Origin: Blastocystis sp. Blastoise
Lineage: Eukaryota > Sar > Bigyra > Opalinata > Blastocystidae
Length of the DNA stretch: 64,000 nucleotides
Assembly (NCBI GenBank): GCA_039096225.1
Contig: JBBPEB010000014.1
Location: 1,375,501 to 1,439,500 of the forward strand
Direction: 5' to 3'
A model generated the notes under the pieces. That model did not search any database and was not told the origin of the DNA. It saw nothing but the letters and a program-made list of their open reading frames with translations. The position numbers were made by a program, and so were the translations under genes. Positions 1-16,177 of the stretch are shown piece after piece (position 1 is the first letter of the stretch; every line of letters starts with the position of its first letter).

Positions 1-1436
1 ATCAACAACTTTGGAACGAATGTGAAGTATATATATATTATGTTTTGTCATTTTATTTGTTTTTTTAAACTTTTATATATATATTATTTATTTATTTAAT
101 TATTTATTTATTTAGTTATTATTATCATTATTATTATTATTATATTTCTATTTTCTTACTATACAATAATTATCTATAATAATATTCTATAGATATTCTA
201 TAAGATATTAATAATAAAGAATAGGATTACATCCTCTACATTATCTATATTTTTACAGAATTATATGAGCCACCAATCATCATGGGATTCTATTTCGTCA
301 TTATTATCTATATCTCTAGAGAATTCTTTAGAATCAACGACATTCTTATGGGAAGATCTATTACATTTATGTCTTCAATATGATTTCAAACAAGATCGAA
401 AACAACTATTTAGTCTTTTATATAATTATATAGGTCATTCACAATCTATTTTACAATCCAAAAAGTCTATAACAACCTATATAGAAAAGAATAAAAATGA
501 ACCAAAAACACCATTATCTTATTTATATTCTTATTTAACACAAGTATATATTGTATATTTTATTTATATATTATTTATATTTTATTTGTATTATTAATAT
601 ATTATTTATATATTATTTGTATTATTAATATATATTATATATATATATTATTTATATTAAATTTATATATTTTTTTCTTCATATATATATAGTGTTTATC
701 CTCAGAATCTATTCCAATTACATCTCAACTCTTTATTGAATTATTAACTATATGTATGAGAGATAATTATATTCATGAAGGAATTCAAATCATTCAGAAA
801 ATATCAAATAAACCTATTCATATCAAAAACTCAATAAAGAAATCGATATACATGGATAATAAATTGCTAGATACATGTATATCGTTTAGTATTCATCGAC
901 AAAAACCAAAAGAAGCTTTAGAGTATTATTATTTATTAAAAGAAACATCATTCTTATTTACTTATGAGAATTATCAACATTTTCTTGATATTTGTAGAGA
1001 TAATAAGTATTATGATATAGGTACTAAAATCTGTAAAGAATTAATTCAAAAGAATATGTATATGATTGAAGGAAGTAAAGATCCAAAGATTTCGGTGAAT
1101 CAATATAATTTAATGAAATCTATCTATTCATTTTTATATATATGTGATTATCAATCTCAATTTATTGAATATATTGATTATCATATTCGTTTTTCTCAAT
1201 TAATTGATGATTCTATGTTTTCAACAATTCTTCAAGATTGCTATTCCCTTGGTATTTGGGAACAAATCAATGAATGGATTACTATTATATCTTCTACAAT
1301 TCCTTTATCTTCTCTACATCATAGCATACCATTAATCATCAACTTCTATATCAAAACAAATAACAATACACAACTAACGTCATTTCTTCAACAAATACAA
1401 CAAAAAAATATTCCCTTAAATATTTCGTTTGATTAG
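1..1436 (+). CDS. PPR-like helical-repeat protein, 3' part of gene
   Basis: The 5' end lies outside the window. Exons 1-26, 259-543 and 693-1436 join in phase (QQLWNECE|NYM and YLTQ|CLSS) across GT-AG introns filled with AT repeats; the stop is TAG at 1434-1436. The product is all-helical with no membrane segment or signal. Repeated blocks of about 35 residues such as NYQHFLDICRDNKYYDIG and MFSTILQDCYSLGIWEQI have the spacing of pentatricopeptide or TPR-like repeats, which in known families bind organelle RNA or act as scaffolds. No catalytic motif is visible. The PPR label is inferred from repeat length and pattern only; a generic alpha-solenoid is possible. Confidence 0.6.
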
Positions 1437-2019
1437 TTCTTTGTATGTATTATTATTGTGTTTTTTGTTGTTGTTCAAATACCATTCTTATTAGACCTTA
1501 AATCAACTATTCAATTCGAAACTCAAAGCCATATTTTTGTTTAATTATTAACTATGAACAACATTTTATTAGTTTTTCATAATCATATTCTTGCTTATAT
1601 ATCTAAGAAAATGCTATCAATCAATATTCAACAACTATTGATGCAAATTAAACTAGAAAAAAAAATAAAAGACTGATTTGAAATTTAGAGAAGTGACATT
1701 ATATTATTTATTTGTACAAATAAAGAATTTAGTGTTAACACTATACAAAAGTCAAAGGATCTATGAGCATTTGTAGAAAACATATCATTTTTAACAGAAG
1801 TAAAGAAAAACACAATTTATAAAAACAAAGTAAAGTTTTCATAAATATCCGTGGTTTTCATGAATAAAAATAAACATGAGAGAACAAAGTCTACATCATT
1901 TCTCTTCTTTTATGAAGAATCAGTTTTAATTATAAAAACCTAAATATATTTGTATATATTTCATTATTATATATGGTTAATATAAATAGAACCCATTAAA
2001 GGAAATATTTTAACTAAAA
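1437..2019. other. intergenic, 583 bp
   Basis: AT-rich spacer between two plus-strand genes. It should hold the terminator of the first and the promoter of the second. No gene, RNA or clear repeat seen. Confidence 0.6.
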
Positions 2020-2584
2020 ATGTTTAAATGGATTTATGATGGTACTTTAGGTAATTTAGTTGCGCCTCAAAATAAGACAGATAGTGATGAAGTCATCGTA
2101 TATTTATTAACCTATATCAAATCATCGATTCTTAAAATTATTTCTTTTAGTTTATGTATTTTTATAAATATCATTATTTTAGGAAGCTGTTGTTAAAGGC
2201 AACATGACAACGTTGTCTCAATATGAAATGAAAGGATTTGATTTTGTTGGTTTTCATCAAGAAGGAAATTATCTAATTCATGTTGCAGCTTATAATGGCC
2301 AACTTTATGTAGTTCAGTGGCTTCTTGATAAAGGTAAGTAAATTTTGTTTTATATATATTTTTATTGCTTTTATATATGCTTTTATTATATTTTTATGAT
2401 ATATTTTTATGATATATTTTTATTGTTTATATTTTTATGATATATTTTTATTGTTTATATATATATATTCTAGGTTGTGATATTAATTTAAAAGGTAAAA
2501 ATGGTAATTCTGCACTTCATTATGCTTGTCATCAAAATAAACAGGATATAGTAGAATTATTAATAAGTATGTTTTAAATATATT

Positions 2585-2653
<69 letters not shown>

Positions 2654-4459
2654 TTTTTTACTGATATTTTTCTTTAATAAGTTTATAAAACTATATAAAT
2701 TTATAATAATATATATATTAAATATAAAAATAATTTAAATATATATATATACAGAACGTGGTGCAAATACTCATATTACGAATTCTCAAGGAAAAACACC
2801 TTATGATTTAGCAGGTGAGAATAATTTTGCTTTACGTCAATTATTATTAAAATATATGTATCAGACTCCTGAAGGTCAATCTACTTGTCCTCAGAATTCT
2901 ATTTCTTTTAGTGGTTTTACTAAAGCTCAATCTGAAGATATTGTTGTTACTGCTCCTCCACCAACTATGGGTTCTGTTTCTACTAATAATAATATACCTA
3001 TATCTCCATCTCTTCCTACTCCTCCATCTATGGGAAATAATAATCAAAATGGATATATACAAAGTAATATACAAGTATTTCAACATCCTGCTTTAGCTGG
3101 TCGTCAACATTCAACTATAAATACTCCTTCTATAAATACTCCTATGGTTCCTATCACTCCTATGGTTCCTATGGTTCCTGTAGCTCCTGTAGCTCCTATC
3201 ACTCCTATCACTCCTATGGTTCCTGTAGCTCCTACTACTATTACTAATAATAATCCTATTTCTAATACTACTCCTGTTACTACTCCTGTTACTACTTCTC
3301 CTATGAATAATACTTCTAATATAATAACACCTACGAATCCTATATTTGCAAATAGATTTGCTAATGCTTCTACTTCTACTACTTCTAGTTCTTCTTCTTC
3401 TTCTCCTGTAATGAATAATAATCATTCATTTAATCCTATTCAAACAACATCAACTATTCCTCTTCCTGTTACATCCAATTCTATTTCTTCACCTTCTACT
3501 ACACCTATAAATACACCTATAAATACACCTATAAATACACCTATGAATACACCTATGAATACACCTACAACTACTACACCTACAACTACAACTACTCCTA
3601 CAACTACACCTACAACTACACCTATAGCTAATACTCCTCATCATTCTTTTGGATTAGCTAATAAAGGACCTAGAAGAAATATTACTTATTCTCGTTATAT
3701 TCCTGGGAAATCACCTGTATCACCATCATCACCTATACCTTCTACAGCACCTTCTATGTCTTCTATTACTACTACGTCAACAACTATATCACCTACAGTT
3801 GCTACAATACAACCTAACTATGCTAATTCAAATACATATAAACCACTTCCTACTCCCATGAATCAAACTCAATCTCAACCGATTCCCGCAACTATTCCCG
3901 TGAATATGAATACTCCTGCTATGATGACTTCTACTGTTGCTTCTATTCCTTCTCCTGTATCTATCCCTTCTACTATGAGTCCTTCGGAACATTCTGCATT
4001 CTTATTACCTAGACAACCTACTACAGTCAATAGACCAAAACCGTATTCTTCTTTTTATTTTTAATTATTATCTTTTTATTATTGTTAATTGTTTTTAATT
4101 GTTTTAAATTTAAATTTTTTTTAATTGTTTTTGTTTTTGTTTTTGTTTTTGTTTTAATTGTTTTAAATTTACTTTTTTTATTATTTATTTTTAATTCATT
4201 ATTTGTTCTTATTATATATATCTATTTTATATTTTATATATATAGTAAACCTAAAGCTTCTTCTCGTTTAACTCCTGACGGATTCATTACTACTGTTGGT
4301 AATCCTGTATATAAAATAATAATATATTTATATTTAAATATATATATCTTTCATCGTTTTAATTACATATATATATATATATATATATAGGAATTAGCTG
4401 CAAAGTATGGTAATGTCGTGAATAAAGCTGGTGATGGTCTTCCTCCTCCACCTATGTAA
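2020..4459 (+). CDS. ankyrin-repeat protein with long Pro/Thr/Asn-rich tail
   Basis: Six exons join in frame: 2020-2097, 2183-2333, 2474-2566, 2755-4042, 4246-4306, 4391-4459. The start ATG at 2020 opens MFKWIYDGTLGN. About three ankyrin repeats follow (GNYLIHVAAYNGQLYVVQWLL, GNSALHYACHQNKQDIVELL, GKTPYDLAGENNFALRQLL), a protein-binding fold. The next 400 residues are disordered, rich in Pro, Thr, Asn and Ser, with short tandem units such as INTP and MVPV. The C-terminus is less simple (SRYIPGK, then RLTPDGFITTVGNPELAAKYGN and a PPPPM end) and looks conserved. The open frame stops at 4064, but the splice at 4043/4245 (phase 2) restores it. Partners and location are unknown; a cytosolic or nuclear adaptor is likely. 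Confidence 0.8.
2583..2650. repeat. (TA)n microsatellite in intron 3 of the ankyrin gene
   Basis: Almost pure TA run of about 65 bp inside the intron between 2566 and 2755. Confidence 0.9.
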
Positions 4460-4877
4460 ATATATACTATATATATAAAGCTATATATTCCTTTTTTTTT
4501 ATTCTTTATGTTATTATCCTATAATTATTTCAATCAAGTATACTTTGCTTTTATTCAATTATAATCATTATATATATATATATATTTTAAATAGAATTCT
4601 TTATAAACAATTTTTATATTCATTATATCAATATACATACTTTTCTAAATATTTCTCATATTCTATTATATAACTCTTTATTGATTACTATAACTGTATT
4701 ATTTTATTCTTTCTTTTTCATTATATTTTCTATTTCTATTTTTATTTTTAACAAACAACTATTATTAAGGTTATTTACAGATTTTTTTTTTTTGTATTCT
4801 CTATTCTAATCAATTCATCATTTTTTTTTGATAAGTATTCTATTCGTAAATAATCCCTTTAATTTTTATTTTTGTAT
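4460..4877. other. intergenic, 3' flank of the ankyrin gene
   Basis: AT-rich spacer with T-rich runs. Nothing else recognised. Confidence 0.6.
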
Positions 4878-5290
4878 CACTAGTAGGCATTTTGTTTTTT
4901 AGTAAAAAAATCTATCTATTGGGTAACCAAAACCTTATCTAAAAAATGGGCTATTTTCTTATCTAACGACAAAAAATCTTCTCTAACCATATGCCAGGAA
5001 GTTATCTAACACGTTTGACCCAGCTGGCATCTTTTTTTTTAAGAGCAGTTTTTAGTGTTTTTCTTTTCTAACACAAGGCAAATATCTGTCTATTCACTAG
5101 TAGGCATTTTGTTTTTAGTAAAAAAATCTATCTATTGGGTAACAAAACCTTATCTAAAAAATGAGCCATTTTCTTCTCTAACCATATACCAGGAAGTTAG
5201 TTAACACGTCCGACACAGCTGGCATCTTTTTTTTTAAGAGTAGTTTTTGGTGTTTTTCTTTTCTAACACAAGGCAAATATATGTCTATTT
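4878..5290. repeat. head-to-tail direct duplication, two copies of about 200 bp
   Basis: Copy 1 (4878-5094) and copy 2 (5095-about 5290) both begin CACTAGTAGGCATTTTG and share TCTATCTATTGGGTAA, CAGGAAGTTA, CAGCTGGCATCTTTTTTTTT and AACACAAGGCAAATAT. Copy 2 lacks about 20 bp (the stretch around ATCTAACGACAAAAAATC). Divergence is only a few substitutions, so the duplication is fairly young. No open frame. It may be a remnant of a non-coding mobile element. Confidence 0.85.
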
Positions 5291-5610
5291 GTATTTTATC
5301 TGCTCTAAAGGTATCTATATTTTTCTCTAATACACATTTTAAACACATTATCATGTATTTTTAAGATAGAATTTGGGTGCTATTTGTTGGATAAAACCTG
5401 TCTTATTTATTTATTTAATCGTTGTGTGAATGATAATTAAAATTATATTAACAAAAGACAATAAATAATAATAAAATAATTATAACAATAATAAAGATAA
5501 GAAAATAATAGTTATTTTGATTTGTTTTGAGTAATTTGATAACATTTTGATGACTATACATATAAAAATAATAGAAATAATAATAATATAGATAATAAAT
5601 AAATATATAC

Positions 5611-5989
5611 CTTGTAATAAAACTTCTAAAGCGACTCCATGAAGAAAAACCACAACTATAAAAATAGATGTAAACAAATATATATAATATAATAATATAC
5701 CTTCAACCATCAAGAAATTGTTGACCAATCGGAACCACTGAGAAAACCTAGAACCTATATAAAAATAAAAAATAGTTAATTTCAAAAAATATTAATATAA
5801 TTAAATACCTTTAGAACCATGAAGTTGTCGACTAGGGAGACCTCCTACAACATCTGAACCTATAGAAGATAATATTAATAAAAAAACTACAACAATGGAA
5901 AAATATATACCTTTTATAGCACCGGATTTCGGATCACCTAAACCACACAACTCATGAGTTAACTTTAAAATATGAAGAGGAATCAGGAC
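5611..5989 (-). other. row of small exon-like cassettes, possible gene fragment
   Basis: On the minus strand four segments, about 5911-5989, 5809-5859, 5701-5754 and 5611-5655, each follow a TATAG acceptor and end in G before GTATAT. Three have lengths divisible by 3 (51, 54, 45 nt) and join in phase 1. Translations include GDPKSGAIKG, GSDVVGGLPSRQLHGSKG and GSRFSQWFRLVNNFLMVEG. No start, stop or family could be assigned. They could be the core of a small-exon gene or a decayed one. Base composition is less AT-rich than the flanks. Confidence 0.3.
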
Positions 5990-7110
5990 CTATTTGAAGC
6001 TATTTCGACGGACCCGTAAGCCTATATGATATAAAATAAATAAATTATATAGTATACATTTTAAAAACTATATAAAATAGTTGCGAATCAATTAAAAAAT
6101 AAAAATAAATATGTAATTTTTTGGAATTTATTGATAAAACATCAATGGCCCTAAAAATACAGAAAATCTTTTTTTTTCTATAATAAAAGTCTCTATAAAT
6201 TTCTTTATTTCCAGGGGTTATCAATTCTCTAAAATTCTCCTTTTTTTCTACTAAAACGTCTATTTGAATGCTAAATTGAGTTATAAATGTATTTTATATG
6301 TATTAAGCTAAATTACTTCATTACAACATGTTTCTAGACTTAAAAGAACAAAAAATTGTTATTTTTAACAGAATGTAATTTCAATTTAAAATATTTGTGA
6401 GCAATATATATATAATAGTATTTGATTCATAATATAAATGCCATAGAGAATAAAAATATATATTTGACATAGTTGTTTATAAAGTCATAATTCACATTTT
6501 ACGAACATTTTTATTATAATATATTTTATTTTAATGGATTGTTGATATTATAAGTGAATGAATTGAGAAGGTTTGTAAGTTGTTATCAACATAAAATAAT
6601 AAAATCTAATAAAAATATAAACAGGATTAATACGTATTCCATTTTACTATTATTCGAAAAGAATTCTTTACAATAATCTCATTCTATAATATTTACAAAA
6701 CAAAATGAATAATATATAATTAAATATAACATAATAGAAGACATATATAAAAGTTAATAGACAATAAAAATATATATATGTATATGACTTCTTTCTTTAT
6801 CCTATATAAATTAATTATAAAAATATCTATAATTTAGTATATATATATATATGAGATTTTTCATCATCTACAATATACAAAGCGCATTATCTATCAGTCT
6901 ATATAACATATAATAATAAAATAAAAATATTAAATATAATAAGTATAATAGTATATATATATACAAGACATATAATAATGTTTTGATAATTATGGTTTTC
7001 AATGAGGGATATAAAACGCTGGTATTATAGGAGGTATGTAGCAGTATATATATTGATGTATCTGTAGTTCATAAGTATATAATAAGCCTTGTTTGTAGTA
7101 TGTCTAATAT
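5990..7110. other. intergenic, about 1.1 kb
   Basis: Very AT-rich. A possible extra minus-strand coding tail, in another frame, reaches a TAA at about 7027 (peptide including CLYKSIAGNTYSQEYF); it overlaps the end of the gene model at 7111 and was not chosen. Nothing else seen. Confidence 0.5.
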
Positions 7111-12012
<4,902 letters not shown>

Positions 12013-12362
12013 CTATATATTTGGATGTACATCGAAACTATAAATAAATATTTATATAAAACCTATTATCATTAATATATATAAGTGAATTATATTTATC
12101 AGAAACAGAGATAAAAAATATGTTATTATATAAATACCATTATATATATATATAATATAAATAATATACTTTTTATTCTTATAGTAATAAGTAAGTTGTT
12201 ATTTCGAATGTATATTGCAAGAATAAATGACGAAAAGAAATGATACATCAGGTAACAAAATAGCTTGAATCTATAGATTGATAATTAATATAATAATAAA
12301 CTAAAAGATAATTATAATAATAATATATATATTTACTTGAATATTCTATTATCTATAAATCT
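12013..12362. other. spacer between two minus-strand genes
   Basis: AT-rich. On the minus strand an exon-like piece near 12180-12280 follows a CTATAG acceptor and reads IQAILLPDVSFLFVIYSC before a stop. It could be a 5' exon of the solenoid gene, but its phase could not be joined. Confidence 0.35.
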
Positions 12363-13312
12363 TCACATATTTATATCAATTGAAATAAGTTCAATAGCTA
12401 TTCTTACATATAATTCTAATCATAAAACAAGTTGTATCTCATATTCTAAACATATATATATATATATCAATGAATAGATATAGATATAGAAACTAATATT
12501 CTTATAGTTTTTGTATATATACTAATAAACTAAAATATAATTATAATTAAACGTATAATAATAAAGATTATAATATATAATAATATATAAACATATATAT
12601 ACTTGATTGAGTTCCACATGTTCTAGAAGCAAAGAATATAGATATAGAATAGGTGATTCCAGGAATAAGACCTAATTTATCTGCATAATTCGTTATATTA
12701 ATATGAGAACCAACTGGAGTATTATAACTATATATATAATAATAATATATAAAATATAATATATACCCTCCATAATCTAAGAATAAATGTTTATTAATAA
12801 AAACCCATAATCCATTATTCGTTTCAAAATCTATAAATTGATCTGTTCTATTCTCATATCTATATATATAATAATAATATTATATAAATATAAAATAATA
12901 ATATACAAGAAGAATAGATTTATTTTCATAGTAAATTAATATTTCTTACCAATATATTCTTCTATTGAACTTAATGCATATCCTCCTTTTACATCTGTTA
13001 AAGGAAAATATGTAGGACTAGAAGATATAAAAAATTATAGAATATATATATATATATAAATATATATATATATAAATATACGAGAAATAGCAACAAAAGC
13101 CCGAATATTATTATCACCATAATCGTTCACTTTATCACATACTGTTTCTACTCTATCTTCTTTTGAATATAAATTTGAATATATATATCTATATAAAAAA
13201 ATATAATAATAATAAATATAAAATATATACTTTGGATAATTTGAAGGTTGTTTCGTAATAAAATTATCTGTATAATGAATAATACAATCACGAATAGCAA
13301 ATCCTTTCTCAT
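12363..13312 (-). CDS. fibro-slime / PA14-type domain protein, probably secreted
   Basis: Minus-strand exons about 13229-13312, 13078-13190, about 12950-13021, 12767-12859, 12603-12727 and 12363-12402. The core reads PTYFPLTDVKGGYA, then FETNNGLWVFINKHLFLDYGG, then GLIPGITYSISIFFASRTCGT. These match the fibro-slime layout: a xFPL start, D.WVFIN..L..D.GG and a L.PG..Y...IFFA tail with Cys. Such domains bind sugars or sit in extracellular matrix or adhesion proteins. The last three junctions agree in phase, ending DINM and TGA. The junction before 12859 is one base out, so an unseen micro-exon or an indel is possible. A signal peptide should lie upstream: candidate first exons reach to an ATG at 13928 but could not be joined. 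Confidence 0.6.
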
Positions 13313-14069
13313 CTATATATATATAATACATAAATGTTATATATAATTAAACAAATAAATAAATTCTTATATTAATAATATAATTAAATAGATAAAAATA
13401 AATAATTAAATACATATAAATAAACATATATATATACAAACTATTTTACAACTGATATCGTATTTGGTATTTGAAAATATCAGAGAAACCACAAGATTCA
13501 AGAATGGAGTAAGAAATAACTTTTCTATATAATATATAAATTGTAAATATATATAAAATATGAATAGGGTAAATAAAAATCAAATGAATAATTTCGATAG
13601 GAAAAGAGAAAAAAGAGAAATGTGCCAATACAATATAAAATTAAATAGATATATTTATATACGTTCTATATTGTCTTGACTTGTTATTTAGAAGAAGTAC
13701 TGACGAGAATAACCAAGAAATCTAAGAGAATTAAAAAAGAAATGTAATAAAATACCTTATAATAAATAAAACAACGCGTCCATGTTATGTACCTTTCTAA
13801 AACTAGTCAAGGAGAATGTCTGAAAGGAAGAGGATATCCAGAATGGAAAACCTATAAGAATGATGTAAAACACTATGATAAATTTTATAAATAAATACTA
13901 ACACATCATGAACACTGCTTAGAAACATCTATAATCACTGTAATCAGTTCTAATTTGTTCATATAAACAACAAATTTAAAAATATATATATGAATTCATA
14001 ATTCATTTCTAATTTTTCAAATTTTATCCTTTCTTAAAAAACCAGAAGTCTGTCTAAATTTTAAAAGTA
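13313..14069. other. 5' region of the fibro-slime gene
   Basis: Holds several exon-like minus-strand pieces. One starts MFLSSVHDVL at 13928, one near 13450-13525 reads KLFLTPFLNLVVSLIFSNTKYDISC and is hydrophobic enough to be a leader. Their joins to 13312 are not resolved. Confidence 0.35.
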
Positions 14070-14094
14070 CAATCAGTGCCAAAACCTGACAACC
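14070..14094. repeat. left terminal inverted repeat of the Tc1-type element
   Basis: 25 bp beginning CAATCAGTGCCAAAACC, preceded by TA; exact reverse complement of 15471-15495. Confidence 0.97.
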
Positions 14095-14252
14095 TCGGTT
14101 TTTTTTTTAAACTGGCGAGTTTTTCTTTGTTTTTTTTTTATTAAGTCATTTGTCATCAAAGGTTGTATTGACTATTAAAACAGGGAAACAAAACAAATAA
14201 GCGTCATGGAAAAAAATTTAAAAAACCATTTTTTTGAATTGAAACACAAATA

Positions 14253-15266
14253 TTAATATCTTGTAAATCCACCATTATTGGCTATTACTGCCTCAATTCT
14301 TTTCGGCATTGATAAAACAAGCCTTTCACATACATTTACAGGTATTGACCTCCATATCTTGTCAACTTCGACCTTTAGTTGACTCAAAGTATATCCGCAA
14401 TGGGAATTTCTTTGTAATCTTCTTTTAATATAGACCCAAAGATGTTCAATGGGATTAAGGTCTGGGGACTGTGGAGGCCAATCAATCACTGTAAGTTGAG
14501 CAGTTTTAAAGAAACTATTCATCTTTTTTGACTTGTGAATAGGAGCATTATCCTGTTGGAATACCATAGTTTTGGGGTCAATTTGCAATTTTTCCACGGT
14601 TGACGGAAGAGTTCGACCAAGAGTTTCTCCATACTTTAATGATGTCACATGACCATCAAGGACCTCCATTTGACCAGCACCATGTTGCGTCATACATCCC
14701 CAAATCATAATCGATTTTCCATCGTTTTTCATGGTTGGAATGATTTCTGACGGCTTATTTGGAGAACCAGGTTTCTTCCAATAGTATTCTTGAAAGGTTG
14801 ATTGATGTGTTCTAATAGAACACTCGTCAGACCAGAGGACGTTTTCCCAGAAACTTATTGGCATATTTCGGTATTTTAAACACCAATCCAATCGGACTTT
14901 TCTATTTTTCTCCGATATGAGTGGTTTATGAAGCTTCTTTTTGGCGACGTAACCAACAGCATGGAGTCCTCTAATAAAGGACCTTTTTGAGACATGAGTA
15001 CCGGTTTTCTTTTGGAAGATATCCAATAAAACGCTAGAGTTCTCAGAGCTTTTTGGGACAATATTATTGATTTCTCGTAAATTAGAAGGAGTTAAAACTT
15101 GTGGTCTTCCACCTTTCTTAGTTGACTTGGACATATTGTATTGGGACCTTCTACGGGCAACAGTTCTAAGCGAACAATGAAAATGAATGGCAATCTGTTC
15201 ATCCGTGTACCCGTCTCTTATCATCTTTCTAAACTCTCTTTCAGTTATAACGACGTATTTACCCAT
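14253..15266 (-). CDS. Tc1-type transposase (DDE)
   Basis: Cuts and pastes its own element by DDE chemistry at TA sites. I chose the Met at 15266 (MGKYVVITEREF); an in-frame ATG at 15338 would add 24 residues. The N-terminal half has a helix-turn-helix (DEQIAIHFHCSLRTVARRR) and a second DNA-binding helix region (KKTGTHVSKRSFIRGL). Catalytic residues are the Asp of LWSDECS, the Asp of FQQDNAPIHKS and the Glu of SPDLNPIEHLW; the last two are 34-35 residues apart as in Tc1 proteins. The length of about 337 residues is full size. No stop or frameshift, so it may be active. The WPPQSPDLNPIEHLW block is typical of the family. Confidence 0.95.
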   Translation of the reverse strand: MGKYVVITEREFRKMIRDGYTDEQIAIHFHCSLRTVARRRSQYNMSKSTKKGGRPQVLTPSNLREINNIVPKSSENSSVLLDIFQKKTGTHVSKRSFIRGLHAVGYVAKKKLHKPLISEKNRKVRLDWCLKYRNMPISFWENVLWSDECSIRTHQSTFQEYYWKKPGSPNKPSEIIPTMKNDGKSIMIWGCMTQHGAGQMEVLDGHVTSLKYGETLGRTLPSTVEKLQIDPKTMVFQQDNAPIHKSKKMNSFFKTAQLTVIDWPPQSPDLNPIEHLWVYIKRRLQRNSHCGYTLSQLKVEVDKIWRSIPVNVCERLVLSMPKRIEAVIANNGGFTRY

Positions 15267-15370
15267 ACACAACTTATTTTTAAAGAATAAAACTATTTTT
15301 AAAGGGTTAAAAAAGGTCTCAGAGTAATTGTGTTCCAATTAAAATTTCTGTTTTTCCAAAACCACTAATT

Positions 15371-15398
15371 ATATATTCTAGAAATTTCTAGAATATAT
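15371..15398 (-). promoter_or_regulatory. perfect palindromic heat-shock element upstream of the transposase
   Basis: A 28-bp perfect palindrome whose core TTCTAGAAATTTCTAGAA fits four alternating nGAAn/nTTCn units, the binding site of heat-shock factor trimers. It lies inside the transposon, 105 bp upstream of the chosen start (33 bp from the alternative one). HSF control is inference. Confidence 0.6.
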
Positions 15399-15470
15399 TC
15401 TACATGTTATTACAATTCAAACAAAAAAAACCGCGTCAAAAAATTCCCCGTAACTATTGAAAACGATAAG

Positions 15471-15495
15471 GGTTGTCAGGTTTTGGCACTGATTG
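15471..15495. repeat. right terminal inverted repeat of the Tc1-type element
   Basis: 25 bp ending TTTTGGCACTGATTG, followed by TA; exact reverse complement of the left repeat. Confidence 0.97.
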
Positions 15496-16177
15496 TATAT
15501 CCATTGATTTTGATTGAATTTATCATTTATCCTAATGACGCCCTTTCGGATCACAATTTGTGTCAGTTCGACAGCCAATAAGATTCGGTAAATGAATCGA
15601 AAATACTGGTCACTAGAATCACTGGCTTAAATCAAAATCACAAATAGTTAATTTGAAGAATCTATTGGTTACAGGTTTGGGGAAACTTAGTTTTGAGGAA
15701 TGACCCACTCCAAGACACAAACATTAAAAAATGACAAAACAATTGTCAATTATGCGTCATTTTCAGATACTGGCTGTACTTTCATTTTTTTATTTGTGTT
15801 ATTCATCGCTATTATTACTTATAGAATACAAAGTGATGATGCTATTGTGTTTCTATAATATATATAAGGGACATTCAGTTTCGGAAATCTTATTTTGAAG
15901 ATTAATTATATTCCCATATTGTGTTTTCCTTTTAAAAAAAGATATAGTAGAATCATCTATGATATTTAAATGAGTGATTTATCTCTTTTATAGCTTTTCA
16001 AAGACAAATTAATGATATTTTGTGGATAATCAGAACTTTTTTATCCAATTCTTCAAAAAAAAACATTTTGAATCATAAATATATGTAGAATAAAGCTGAT
16101 TCTATTTTGTATAGAATTATAAACAAAATTAGAGTAGTTAAACAATAGAATTGTGAAAAAAAGTGAAAACTTCCAGT
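15496..16177. other. intergenic, 682 bp
   Basis: No gene recognised. Includes a short hairpin around 15728-15763 with arms AAAATGAC and GTCATTTT. Confidence 0.6.

Larger units (their letters stand above)
14070..15495 (-). mobile_element. complete Tc1/mariner-type DNA transposon, 1,426 bp
   Basis: Perfect 25-bp terminal inverted repeats (14070-14094 and 15471-15495) are flanked on both sides by TA (14068-14069 and 15496-15497), the target duplication of the Tc1/mariner superfamily. One intact transposase gene lies inside on the minus strand. The element is visibly richer in G+C than the DNA around it, and its gene lacks the introns and Asn runs of host genes. Intact ends, an open frame and foreign composition point to a recent arrival, maybe by horizontal transfer. 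Confidence 0.95.

Noticed and set aside
2847-3425. Arg/Ser-rich minus-strand ORFs opposite the ankyrin gene
   Set aside because: Antisense shadows of the Pro/Thr codon repeats in the real exon.
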